Assembly (NCBI GenBank): GCA_946490195.1
Contig: CAMLWN010000006.1
Location: forward strand, 1 to 42,643
Direction: 5' to 3'
Length of the DNA stretch: 42,643 nt
From: an uncultured Mycoplasmatota bacterium
GTDB lineage: Bacteria; Bacillota_I; Bacilli_A; RF39; UBA660
A program made the position numbers and the translations under genes. Shown one piece after another: positions 15,604-23,054 of this stretch (its first letter is position 1; the number at the start of each line of letters is the position of its first letter). Under the pieces are notes generated by a model. The model searched no databases, was not told where the DNA came from, and saw nothing but the letters and a program-made list of their open reading frames with translations.

Positions 15604-16734
15604 TTTTTCGGTATATTCCATATTACTTATTAACGTGACATGACTAATTTTTTCGTAGGATAAAGGCATTCCAAAAATTTTTTTTAGTAAAGCGATTAAG
15701 AACATCATTAAGGTTAAAGCAGCCACGACAATTCCGTAATACTCAAAGAAATTTGTAGATATATACTTGTTTCTCCATAGAATGTAACCACTAAATAAAA
15801 GAAAAATAGGTATAAACACATAAATGAATAGTTTCCAAAAATAATAATTTACTATTCGATACCAAGCAATTTTTTTGTCTGAATAAAATCTTAAATGAAA
15901 AAATTTCATACCCAGAGTTCTTCCTTTAAGAATGTTTGGTAAGATAAGATAATAAAAAATTGTCCAAATGATGCCTATTCCAATTTTTAATAATAATGAA
16001 TCATTTATATAATTATGAACTAAATATATAATTGCGATTAAAAACACACTATAAAGAAGAAAATCTATTAGAAAAGTCATGCTTCTTTTTAGAATACTAA
16101 CACTTTTCGCTTTTTCTTTTGATTCTTCATCAATTTCTTTTCTAGTTGGGAGAAATTTTATTGGAATAAATGCGAGAAAGTAACCAATTATTCCACCTAA
16201 AGTATTTAATATTAAATCATCTACATCAAAAACTCGGTAGCCTCTTGGATAAATAAAATATAGCCCACTTAGCTGTGTTATTTCAAAAAATAGAGTTAGA
16301 CAGAAAGTGTAAAAAACTGTTTTTTTAAAATCAAATTCAAAGTAATAATGTAAATAAATTCCAAAAGGAACTGTTAAAATAATATTGAATAAGGATTCAT
16401 AAACCGTTGGATTTTGTAGAGTTGGAAAATAGGTTGCAAAATCGCTTGCTGAAAATGAAGATAAGGATAAAATTTCAGAAATAAAATGAAAGGGAATTAA
16501 ATTATAACTCGGTGTGGTCATTTGTGAAACTGTTTCGATACTTGGTAAAGGTAAAATCACTAAGAAGTAAGCCGACATTAGATATAATAAAAATGAATAA
16601 ACAATGATTGAACGATAGGAACTAATTGAACCATATTTATGATACTGATAAATGATATATGGAATCGTAAAGATTAATGCGACTATAGGGAACAAAATAA
16701 TCGCCATTTTAATCGCATATGAGAATGTTGACAT
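15592..16734 (-). CDS. VanZ-RDD fusion membrane protein
   Basis: 380 residues, strongly hydrophobic. The N-terminal half (about 1-200) has the VanZ-like arrangement: several membrane segments, the region NLIPFHFIS, a short FFEITQL segment and FDVDDLILNTLGGIIGY, the most telling VanZ motif. The C-terminal half (about 210-370) looks like an RDD domain, with RSMTFLIDFLLYS and GRTLGMKFFHLR. VanZ family proteins affect teicoplanin or lipopeptide tolerance in some species; the molecular role is poorly known. Last gene of a long leftward operon, 12 nt after rluB, preceded by AAGGAT. Confidence 0.82.
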   Translation of the reverse strand: MSTFSYAIKMAIILFPIVALIFTIPYIIYQYHKYGSISSYRSIIVYSFLLYLMSAYFLVILPLPSIETVSQMTTPSYNLIPFHFISEILSLSSFSASDFATYFPTLQNPTVYESLFNIILTVPFGIYLHYYFEFDFKKTVFYTFCLTLFFEITQLSGLYFIYPRGYRVFDVDDLILNTLGGIIGYFLAFIPIKFLPTRKEIDEESKEKAKSVSILKRSMTFLIDFLLYSVFLIAIIYLVHNYINDSLLLKIGIGIIWTIFYYLILPNILKGRTLGMKFFHLRFYSDKKIAWYRIVNYYFWKLFIYVFIPIFLLFSGYILWRNKYISTNFFEYYGIVVAALTLMMFLIALLKKIFGMPLSYEKISHVTLISNMEYTEKSQE

Positions 16735-16746
16735 AGATATCCTTTT

Positions 16747-17460
16747 TTATTTTAAAGAATATAATTTTTTTACTTCTTTGATTGTTAAAGGACGATAGTC
16801 GCCTTTTTTTAAACCATCTAAAGTTAAAAATGCTACTCTTTCTCTTTTTAATTCTATAACTTTATGCCCTAAAGCTGACATGATTTTTTTTACAATATGG
16901 TTTCTTCCTTCATTTATTCCTAAATAGATTATGGTTGTTTGTGTTTCCTGATTTACTTTTTTTACTTTTACATATGTTGGAATAGTTTTTCTTCCTTCAA
17001 TTTCTATTCCTTTTTTGATTTTCATTACTTCTTCTCTCGTTACTACTCCAGTAACTTTTGCTCGATAAAATTTTTCAATTTTATTTTTTGGATGAGTTAA
17101 AATGTTTGTTAACTCTCCATCATTTGTTAAAAGTAATACTCCTGTTGTATCATAGTCTAACCGTCCTACTGGATAGATTCTTCCTTTAGATGGAATAAGC
17201 TCTGTTACTGTTTTCCTTCCTTTTTCATCTTTGACACTCGATATCGTTTTTTCTGGTTTATAAAGTAGATAATATTCTTTTTCTTCTTTTAAAGGAAGCA
17301 GAGTACCATTAATTTCTATTCTGTCATCATTTGATACTTTTGTTCCTTGTTCTGTTACAATTTGATTATTTACTTTTACTTTTCCCTGACTTATTAATTC
17401 TTCTGCTTTTCTCCTTGAACAGAATCCAAAATTTGCTATGACTTTTTGTAATCGTTCCAT
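16747..17460 (-). CDS. rluB: RsuA/RluB-family pseudouridine synthase
   Basis: rRNA pseudouridine synthase with an N-terminal S4 RNA-binding domain (ERLQKVIANFGFCSRRKAEELI) and the catalytic motif GRLDYDTTGVLLLTNDG, where the Asp is the nucleophile. 237 residues. By analogy with RluB it modifies 23S rRNA near the peptidyl-transferase centre; RsuA-type 16S targeting cannot be excluded. I choose ATG 17460 because AAAGGAG lies just before it, and the earlier ATG contains that site. Confidence 0.93.
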   Translation of the reverse strand: MERLQKVIANFGFCSRRKAEELISQGKVKVNNQIVTEQGTKVSNDDRIEINGTLLPLKEEKEYYLLYKPEKTISSVKDEKGRKTVTELIPSKGRIYPVGRLDYDTTGVLLLTNDGELTNILTHPKNKIEKFYRAKVTGVVTREEVMKIKKGIEIEGRKTIPTYVKVKKVNQETQTTIIYLGINEGRNHIVKKIMSALGHKVIELKRERVAFLTLDGLKKGDYRPLTIKEVKKLYSLK

Positions 17461-17519
17461 TTCTATTCTCCTTTCCATTAAATTATTTTATTAATTTATT
17501 TATTCTTTCAAACATACTA

Positions 17520-18206
17520 TCAATCATTACTCTTTTTTTCATTTGCTGCACTACCAAATACTTGATAGAATTCTTTGGGTGCAGGACATTCTATTTTTAA
17601 AATATTTCCTTTGGAGATTTCTAATTCTAAATAAGTTGCATGGAGTCCTAATCGTCCAAGAGGATTTTTCGTGGCACCGTATTTTTTATCGCCAATTATG
17701 GGATAACCTAGTCCTTTTAAGTGAACTCGAATTTGATTTTTCTTGCCAGTTTCAATTATAATTTTTACTAAGGAATATTTGTTGCTTTGTTGCAAAACTT
17801 GATAATGTGTAATAGCAAGTTCTCCTTTTTTGGGGTTATTGTTTTCATGAACATAAAGTGTCTTATCTTCATATAAATAGTTTTTTCTTGTTCCTTCTTT
17901 TTTCTTCATCTTTCCTTCAACAATAGCTATGTATTCCCGAACTTTGGCTTTTTCTTTCCAGTCTTTTTGTAAATTTTGTTTTGTTTGTTCATTTTTAGCA
18001 AAAACGACTATTCCAGAGGTATCTTTGTCTAACCTATTTACAATGAAGATCTTATTTTTTGGATATTGCTTTTTTACATAGGCACTTACTTCTTGATATA
18101 AAGTATGTTCTTTTTCTTTTGAAGTCGCTACAGTTAAGACTTTAGCAGGTTTATTTATTATTAAGATATTTTTATCTTCGTATAGAATGTTCAGTCTCTT
18201 TTTCAT
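17520..18206 (-). CDS. RluA-family pseudouridine synthase without S4 domain
   Basis: 228 residues, only the catalytic domain: LYEDKNILIINKPAKVLT at the N-terminus, the nucleophile motif VNRLDKDTSGIVVFAKN (usual form HRLDKDTSG), GKKNQIRVHLKGLGYPIIGDKKYG and LHATYLEL. It therefore resembles the single-domain RluA/RluC-like or YhcT-type enzymes, which modify rRNA or tRNA uridines; the site is not predictable. Its ATG lies 35 nt inside the end of the transglycosylase-like gene, and GAAGG precedes it, so coupling is likely. Confidence 0.9.
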   Translation of the reverse strand: MKKRLNILYEDKNILIINKPAKVLTVATSKEKEHTLYQEVSAYVKKQYPKNKIFIVNRLDKDTSGIVVFAKNEQTKQNLQKDWKEKAKVREYIAIVEGKMKKKEGTRKNYLYEDKTLYVHENNNPKKGELAITHYQVLQQSNKYSLVKIIIETGKKNQIRVHLKGLGYPIIGDKKYGATKNPLGRLGLHATYLELEISKGNILKIECPAPKEFYQVFGSAANEKKSND

Positions 18207-19353
18207 AATCCATGCCTTCTATTTGATAGTGAACGACTTCCCCACTTTCATATTGAATTGTAAACCCTTTTTCAAGTTCTTCTTTTGTTAAATATCGAAA
18301 GATGTTATTCAAATAATTTGGGTCATCGGCTTCGGTTACTTGTCCTCTTAAAATTTCTTCTTCACTTACTTTTTCATTTATTCTAGTATATCCCATATTA
18401 TAAGAAGCAAGGCCTTTTACTAAATTTTGCTGTTTATTAATTAAATAAGAAAGATATGCACAAGAAATTTTAATGTTTAATGATACTTCATTTTTAACAT
18501 CTGTTAATCTATAAATTTCATATCCTTCTTTTTTTAATTTTATTGCTTCTTGAATTTTTTGCTGTTCTTCTTTTGTAAATGCAGGAAAATTTCCCATGGT
18601 TTCCAAATCTTTTAACGGATAATTGTCATAACATCCTGGCAGCACATATATTTTATCGTATGATATTAAAGTATTTTTTTCAAAGACTGGAGCACTTATT
18701 TTTTCGCCACATATTGCTTTAGTGATTTGACCAATATTATTATAAGAAGGATCGTTTATATCTGTTGCTCGCTCTTGCGTTAGTAGCGCTACTGTTAGAT
18801 TAAAGTCTAACCCATATCTTTTTGAATATTCTTCAATAAAATCACCAAATTCTTGAATTGTTTCTTGTTTTTTCTCATAACCAAAAACATCGGTATAATT
18901 TATTTCTTGAAAGATGTTAATTGTTCGATTTTCGATTTTGTCTTCTTTTGGTTTTTCTTGTTCAATTACCACTGTATGTGGAATTGTTTGTTTCTCTGGT
19001 ACTTCTGATGTATATTCTGTTGGAACTTGAGAGACAGTATCCTTTTCATTTAAAGAAGATGTTAGATGAACTGCAGCTCCAATTCCAGCAACGGTTGCTA
19101 TCATTGCTATTTTAGTTAAAATTCTTTTTGAATTTTTTGAACGTAACTTTCCTTTTTTTGATTTCATTTGAATTTTTTTCAGATTTATTTTTTTATAATC
19201 TAAATTGGTTGTAATTGAAAACCGATACATTTGGCCATCGAGCATAATCAATTTGTTTTTGGCATCTACTTTTATTCTACTCGTTGGATATTCTGCTAAC
19301 AAAAGTTGTTTGATAGACTCATTTATAGCTTGAAAATCTTTTTCTCTAGACAT
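18172..19353 (-). CDS. Single-pass membrane protein with lytic-transglycosylase-like domain
   Basis: 393 residues. An N-terminal cytosolic part (1-78, basic towards its end) precedes one membrane segment (79-98) and a charged, Pro-rich linker. The extracytoplasmic part resembles lysozyme-like transglycosylases: LDFNLTVALLTQERATD with Glu194 in the catalytic position, NNIGQI in place of the G-LMQ element, and LASYNMGY for the AYN-G motif. It would cleave glycan strands outside the cell. The match is motif-level only; I could not test it by fold search. It follows the DUF1292 gene with a 1-nt gap and overlaps the next gene by 35 nt. Confidence 0.65.
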   Translation of the reverse strand: MSREKDFQAINESIKQLLLAEYPTSRIKVDAKNKLIMLDGQMYRFSITTNLDYKKINLKKIQMKSKKGKLRSKNSKRILTKIAMIATVAGIGAAVHLTSSLNEKDTVSQVPTEYTSEVPEKQTIPHTVVIEQEKPKEDKIENRTINIFQEINYTDVFGYEKKQETIQEFGDFIEEYSKRYGLDFNLTVALLTQERATDINDPSYNNIGQITKAICGEKISAPVFEKNTLISYDKIYVLPGCYDNYPLKDLETMGNFPAFTKEEQQKIQEAIKLKKEGYEIYRLTDVKNEVSLNIKISCAYLSYLINKQQNLVKGLASYNMGYTRINEKVSEEEILRGQVTEADDPNYLNNIFRYLTKEELEKGFTIQYESGEVVHYQIEGMDYEKETEHSIRR

Positions 19354-19354
19354 A

Positions 19355-19591
19355 TCACATCATACTTTCAAAAAGTTCAGTTACTTCTTTTAATTCATCA
19401 GAGTCACTTACATCATTTAATGTATTTGTTTCATCTTCTGGATCATATGAAGAAACATATAAGTCATCGTTTTTTTCATCGACATACTCATAAACTAAAT
19501 AATGTTTTTTTCGCTTTTCAGAATATAAATTCGTTATTACTCGGCATTCAATACTCCCTTCAGTGGTATCTAAAAAAAATGTATCTTCCAT
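19355..19591 (-). CDS. DUF1292-family small protein
   Basis: 78 acidic residues with the DUF1292 (YrzB-like) pattern: a short beta-rich opening, HYLVYEYVDEKNDDLYVSSYDP and an acidic helical tail. The family is widespread in Bacillota and has no established function. It is preceded by AAAGGAT and lies 5 nt after the PLP lyase gene in the long leftward operon. Confidence 0.8.
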   Translation of the reverse strand: MEDTFFLDTTEGSIECRVITNLYSEKRKKHYLVYEYVDEKNDDLYVSSYDPEDETNTLNDVSDSDELKEVTELFESMM

Positions 19592-19596
19592 ATTAC

Positions 19597-20856
19597 TTAT
19601 CCTTTCTTCTTTTTTATTACTTCGTTAACTGCCTTTAATACTCCAATCATCCCAGATTCATAAGTAAGTCCACCTTGTTGATAGGCAAGATAAGGTTCTC
19701 TAAGTGGTCCATCACAGGAAAGTTCAATACTCGATCCTTGGATGAATGCTCCAGCAGCCATGATTACTTCATCTTTATATCCTGGCATATCAATAGGGAT
19801 AGGTTTAACATAGGAATCAATTGGACTTCCACTTTGGATTCCCTCACAATAAGAAATTAAATCTGTGGGATTACCAAAAGCAATAGTTTGTACAATATCT
19901 ACTCTTTCTTCTAAAGGTTCTGGGTCGACAATGTATCCTAGCTCTTTTAATAACGCACTTGCTAAAATACTTGTTTTTAGGGCACTACTTACTACTTGTG
20001 GTGCAAGAAAAATTCCTTGTAAGAATTGTCTATTAACGCCTAGGCTCGGTCCCACTTCTTTTCCTTCACCTGGCAACGTTAATGCTTCAGCAACTAATTT
20101 AATGAGTTCCTTTTTTCCGACAACATATCCACCGTTTGGAGCAAGTCCTCCGCCTAAGTTTTTGATTAAAGAACCTACGACAATATCTGCTCCAACTTGA
20201 GTAGGTTCTTTAGTACTCACAAATTCACAATAGCAATTATCAATCATGACTATAGTGTTTGGACTAATTTCTTTGATTTTTTTAATAATTTTCTCACATT
20301 TTTCTAAAGATAAACTTTTTCTGCTAGAATAGCCTCGACTACGCTGGATTTCCACTACTTTTACTTGATGTTGTTTTAAAAATTCGAGAATTTTTTCTTC
20401 ATCAAAATCATTATCTTTTAAATCGATTTCAGCATAGTTCACTCCAAAACTTTTTAACGAACTTGAATTTTCTTCGATGCCAATTACTTCATGCAAAGTA
20501 TCATATGGCCTGCCACTTATAGATAGAAGTAAATCTCCTGGTCTTAATAGTCCAAAAAGTGTTTTAGCTAGAGCATGGGAACCTGAAATAAATTGATTCC
20601 TTACTAAAGCATCTTCTGTTTCAAAAACCGTACTATATACTTTTTCTATTGTATCTCTGCCTAAATCATCATATCCATATCCAGTTGTACTGGTAAAATG
20701 AGATTCACTCACATGATTTTCCCAAAATGCATGTAATACTTTAGCTGTATTTGATTCACAAATTTCATCTATTTTAGAAAATTGTTCTTTTAAAGTTGGC
20801 AAGACTTTTTCATATAATTCCCATGTTTCTTGTTCTAATTCTATATATTCTTTCAT
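19597..20856 (-). CDS. PLP-dependent lyase, methionine gamma-lyase/YnbB family
   Basis: 419 residues; Cys/Met-metabolism-type aminotransferase fold of the group annotated 'methionine gamma-lyase family' or 'aluminium resistance protein' (B. subtilis YnbB). Seen: FISGSHALAKTLFGLLRPGD, IDNCYCEFV with the PLP-contacting Asp, and GSLIKNLGGGLAPNGGYVVG containing the Schiff-base Lys. Natural substrate is not settled for this group. GGAGG precedes the ATG, which overlaps the TGA of the SDR gene by 4 nt. Confidence 0.88.
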   Translation of the reverse strand: MKEYIELEQETWELYEKVLPTLKEQFSKIDEICESNTAKVLHAFWENHVSESHFTSTTGYGYDDLGRDTIEKVYSTVFETEDALVRNQFISGSHALAKTLFGLLRPGDLLLSISGRPYDTLHEVIGIEENSSSLKSFGVNYAEIDLKDNDFDEEKILEFLKQHQVKVVEIQRSRGYSSRKSLSLEKCEKIIKKIKEISPNTIVMIDNCYCEFVSTKEPTQVGADIVVGSLIKNLGGGLAPNGGYVVGKKELIKLVAEALTLPGEGKEVGPSLGVNRQFLQGIFLAPQVVSSALKTSILASALLKELGYIVDPEPLEERVDIVQTIAFGNPTDLISYCEGIQSGSPIDSYVKPIPIDMPGYKDEVIMAAGAFIQGSSIELSCDGPLREPYLAYQQGGLTYESGMIGVLKAVNEVIKKKKG

Positions 20857-21524
20857 TCACTTACCTCCTTAATTATTCCCGTTTCTTTTGAATCTAAAAA
20901 TGTAAGAATTTCTTTTGTTGCTTTTTCTAAAGGAACAAATTTTATATATTTTTTGATATCCTCTGGTATATCATTCATTTTCGTATCTAACCATCCAAAA
21001 GCAATTGCATTTACATGAGCATGGGGTAATTCTAAAGCAAAATCCTTTGTTAGCATATTTAATCCTGCTTTTGAAACATCATACTCCATAGTTCGTGGAT
21101 CATTTTTTCCCAAAGTATTATCTGATGATATGTTAATGATTGAACCATAATTTTGATTGATTTCTTTTCCAAACATTTTCATTAACAGAAAAGGCGCGAG
21201 TGTATTTAAAGAAAAAACTTTTAAAAATGTTTCTGTATTTTTTTCTTCTAATTCACTATTAAAATCAATGGCTGCATTATTAATTAAAATGTCTAAAGAA
21301 ATCTTTTTTTCTTCCAAAAATGTTTTTATACGTAAAATGTCATTTTCTTTTGTTAAATCAGCTTGTATTACAAATGAAGTGTTTGGATATTGTTCGTGTA
21401 GGGTTACTATTTCTTTTGAATTTTGATTATAATGTAAAATCACAAAATATTTCTTTTCTAAAAGCGTTTTTGCTAGAACTATCCCTAGGCCGCTTGATGC
21501 TCCTGTTAACAAAACATATTTCAT
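20853..21524 (-). CDS. Short-chain dehydrogenase/reductase
   Basis: NAD(P)H-dependent oxidoreductase, 223 residues. Rossmann motif TGASSGLG near the N-terminus, NNAA, the catalytic Ser in INISSDN and the Tyr/Lys pair in MEYDVSKAGL. Closest in layout to 3-oxoacyl-ACP-reductase-like SDRs, but somewhat short and with no substrate signature. ATGA overlap with both neighbours: its start with the ArsC/Spx gene and its stop with the PLP lyase, so all three are coupled. Confidence 0.9.
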   Translation of the reverse strand: MKYVLLTGASSGLGIVLAKTLLEKKYFVILHYNQNSKEIVTLHEQYPNTSFVIQADLTKENDILRIKTFLEEKKISLDILINNAAIDFNSELEEKNTETFLKVFSLNTLAPFLLMKMFGKEINQNYGSIINISSDNTLGKNDPRTMEYDVSKAGLNMLTKDFALELPHAHVNAIAFGWLDTKMNDIPEDIKKYIKFVPLEKATKEILTFLDSKETGIIKEVSE

Positions 21525-21868
21525 ACTAACTTCCTGTATTCCTCTTCTTTAAATCCAAAGATAATTTGATTAGATGTAATAAATATTGGGCGTTTTACCA
21601 GCATTCCATCTGAACTTAGTAATTTTAATTGTTCTTCTACAGACATGTTTGGAAGTTTATCTTTTAACTTCATTTCTTTGTATAACATTCCACTTGTATT
21701 AAACATCTTTTTCAAAGGAACTCCTTTTTCGTACCAACTCTTCAATTCTTCATAGGTTGGATTTTCACTTTTAATATCTCTTTCCTGATAAGATATATTT
21801 TCTTTATCTAAAAAAGATTTTGCTTTCTTACAAGTGCTACATTTTGCATAACAAATAAAAAGATTCAT
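21521..21868 (-). CDS. ArsC/Spx-family thioredoxin-fold protein
   Basis: 115 residues. Thioredoxin-like N-terminus with CSTCKKA (CxxC), then the ArsC/Spx family features KSENPTYEELKSWYEKG, MFNTSGMLYKEM and a DGMLVKRPIFI strand followed by GFKEEEY. It is either a YffB/Spx-like regulator or a reductase; the MLVKRP element is shared by both. I choose ATG 21868 because AGGAG lies 8 nt before it, rather than the GTG three codons upstream. First gene of the long leftward operon. A 10-bp inverted repeat covers its ribosome-binding site and start. Confidence 0.85.
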   Translation of the reverse strand: MNLFICYAKCSTCKKAKSFLDKENISYQERDIKSENPTYEELKSWYEKGVPLKKMFNTSGMLYKEMKLKDKLPNMSVEEQLKLLSSDGMLVKRPIFITSNQIIFGFKEEEYRKLV

Positions 21869-21889
21869 AGTAATCACTCCTATGAATCT
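21861..21889 (-). promoter_or_regulatory. 10-bp inverted repeat across start codon and RBS of the ArsC/Spx gene
   Basis: AGATTCATAG (21861-21870) and its exact complement (21880-21889) flank 9 nt that hold most of the ribosome-binding site; the ATG is in one arm. It also lies just behind the -10 box. It could be an operator. Repeats of this length occur by chance in such DNA, so only the position makes it notable. Confidence 0.4.
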
Positions 21890-21919
21890 ATTATAAAGGA
21901 AAAAGTAATTTAAAGCAAA
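21890..21919 (-). promoter_or_regulatory. Promoter of the ArsC/Spx-led operon (TTGCTT-18-TATAAT)
   Basis: Minus strand TTGCTT (21914-21919), 18 nt, TATAAT (21890-21895), about 22 nt before the ATG. Confidence 0.65.
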
Positions 21920-21955
21920 TTTACAAAGCCTTTAAAGATTTCACTTGATTTATTA

Positions 21956-21981
21956 GGTTCAAATCCTATCTTCTCGACCAT
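21956..21981 (+). repeat. tRNA-Pro 3'-end fragment (T-loop, acceptor, CCA)
   Basis: 26 nt matching the 3' end of the tRNA-Pro gene of this window with a single mismatch, including acceptor CTTCTCG and CCA, followed by a T run as in the parent. The rest of the tRNA is absent upstream. This is the form left by tRNA-targeting integration or by a rearrangement. Confidence 0.8.
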
Positions 21982-22115
21982 TTTTCTCTAAAATCCAATC
22001 ATACACGAATTTGTAAATATCATTCTTACTAATTATCTACAGCAATTTTACAATAAAAATTTAAATCTTCTTCACTACCTAATAACGTTCTAAAACATAG
22101 CACATTTTTTATTTT
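21960..22115 (-). pseudogene. Possible decayed gene remnant ending in the tRNA fragment
   Basis: On the minus strand an open stretch of 28 codons (about 22115-22032), containing FRTLLGSEEDLNFYCKIAVDN, is cut by stop codons. Protein-like sequence then resumes (YKFVYDWILEKNG) and ends within the tRNA-Pro fragment. No family is recognised. Integrase or cargo genes often end at such sites, but this remnant is too short to name, and could be noncoding. Confidence 0.3.
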
Positions 22116-22272
22116 TCAAAAGAACTTTACATCTTGATAAGCACTATTTATACGGTAAAATAATCAATTAAGATTACGAGTCTCACAATATCATCATTTA
22201 TATAAATCTTATTTAACAAAAAAGTAGCTTAGATATATATTGTTTTTTTCATAAACTAATTTTACTTCATAA
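22116..22272. other. AT-rich intergenic remainder without a visible gene
   Basis: Together with the scar to its left this forms a stretch of about 400 nt without an intact gene. I see no further terminator, RNA or open frame of note here; a few protein-like codons continue on the minus strand above 22119 but are interrupted. Confidence 0.4.
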
Positions 22273-22524
22273 TTATGAATTATAATAATCATACTCAGCT
22301 ATTTCTCTTGCCACATTTTCTAACTCATCATACTCTTCATCATCAATTATATCTGAAAGCAAAAACAAAAGTTCTTTGGAATTTTGACAATTTTGATATG
22401 GAATATGATATTCTTCTAATATTTGTTTTTGGTATTTTGTTAAATAAAGATTTTTATTCACTGATTCATAAGTATTTGATTCTAAAACTTTACTTATGTT
22501 TTCTTCGATTTCTTCTCTTTTCAT
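22273..22524 (-). CDS. Small acidic hypothetical protein
   Basis: 83 residues, not recognised. Largely helical and acidic, with no signal or membrane segment; the C-terminus is Tyr- and Glu-rich (EYDELENVAREIAEYDYYN). Codon use resembles the neighbours. Start ATG 22524 follows GGGAG by a few nt; a GTG four codons earlier overlaps that site. It stands alone, divergent from tspO and next to the tRNA-fragment scar. Confidence 0.65.
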   Translation of the reverse strand: MKREEIEENISKVLESNTYESVNKNLYLTKYQKQILEEYHIPYQNCQNSKELLFLLSDIIDDEEYDELENVAREIAEYDYYNS

Positions 22525-22591
22525 ATCTTCTCCCACTTCATTTTAGCATAAAAAGTTATTATAAATCTATATTAATACTAGGAGTGATTTC

Positions 22592-23044
22592 ATGAAAGAA
22601 AAGATTTTTCATTTTTTCCAAATATTTAGTCCTTTAATTCTTGGTAGTCTTGTGGGTTTTGTGATTAAAGATTTTATGGATTATTCTTCTTTAAATCAGC
22701 CGCCTTTTGCCCCGCCTGGTATTGTTTTTCCCATTGCTTGGACTGCTCTTTATTTACTTATGGGCATTAGTTATTATTTCTATCGAAAAACTGATAAAAA
22801 CTCTACATTAATTACTCTTTATTATATTCAATTATTTTTAAATCTCACATGGACTTTTATTTTCTTTGTTTTTAAAGTGCGCTTTTTAGCTATTGTTTGG
22901 ATTCTTGTCATTATTCTTCTTGTTTTCTATTTAATTAAACAATTTTGGAATATAAAAAAAGAATCCGCTTATTTGCTGATTCCTTATTTACTGTGGTTAC
23001 TCTTTGCTATGTATTTAACTATTGGAATTTTTCTTTTAAATTAA
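22592..23044 (+). CDS. tspO: TspO/MBR-family membrane protein
   Basis: 150 residues with five membrane segments. The family hallmark is present: QPPFAPPGIVFPIAWTALYLLMG, followed by NLTWTFIFF. TspO proteins bind tetrapyrroles and cholesterol-like ligands and affect stress responses; the role in Bacillota is uncertain. AGGAGTGAT precedes the ATG. Convergent with the SNF2 gene, 10 nt apart. Confidence 0.92.
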   Translation: MKEKIFHFFQIFSPLILGSLVGFVIKDFMDYSSLNQPPFAPPGIVFPIAWTALYLLMGISYYFYRKTDKNSTLITLYYIQLFLNLTWTFIFFVFKVRFLAIVWILVIILLVFYLIKQFWNIKKESAYLLIPYLLWLLFAMYLTIGIFLLN

Positions 23045-23054
23045 AATTCCTTTT

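Noticed and set aside
22275-22595. 106-codon plus-strand open frame before tspO
   Set aside because: It mirrors the minus-strand 83-residue gene and has no ribosome-binding site; composition is the Leu/His/Tyr-rich pattern of a reverse-strand shadow.
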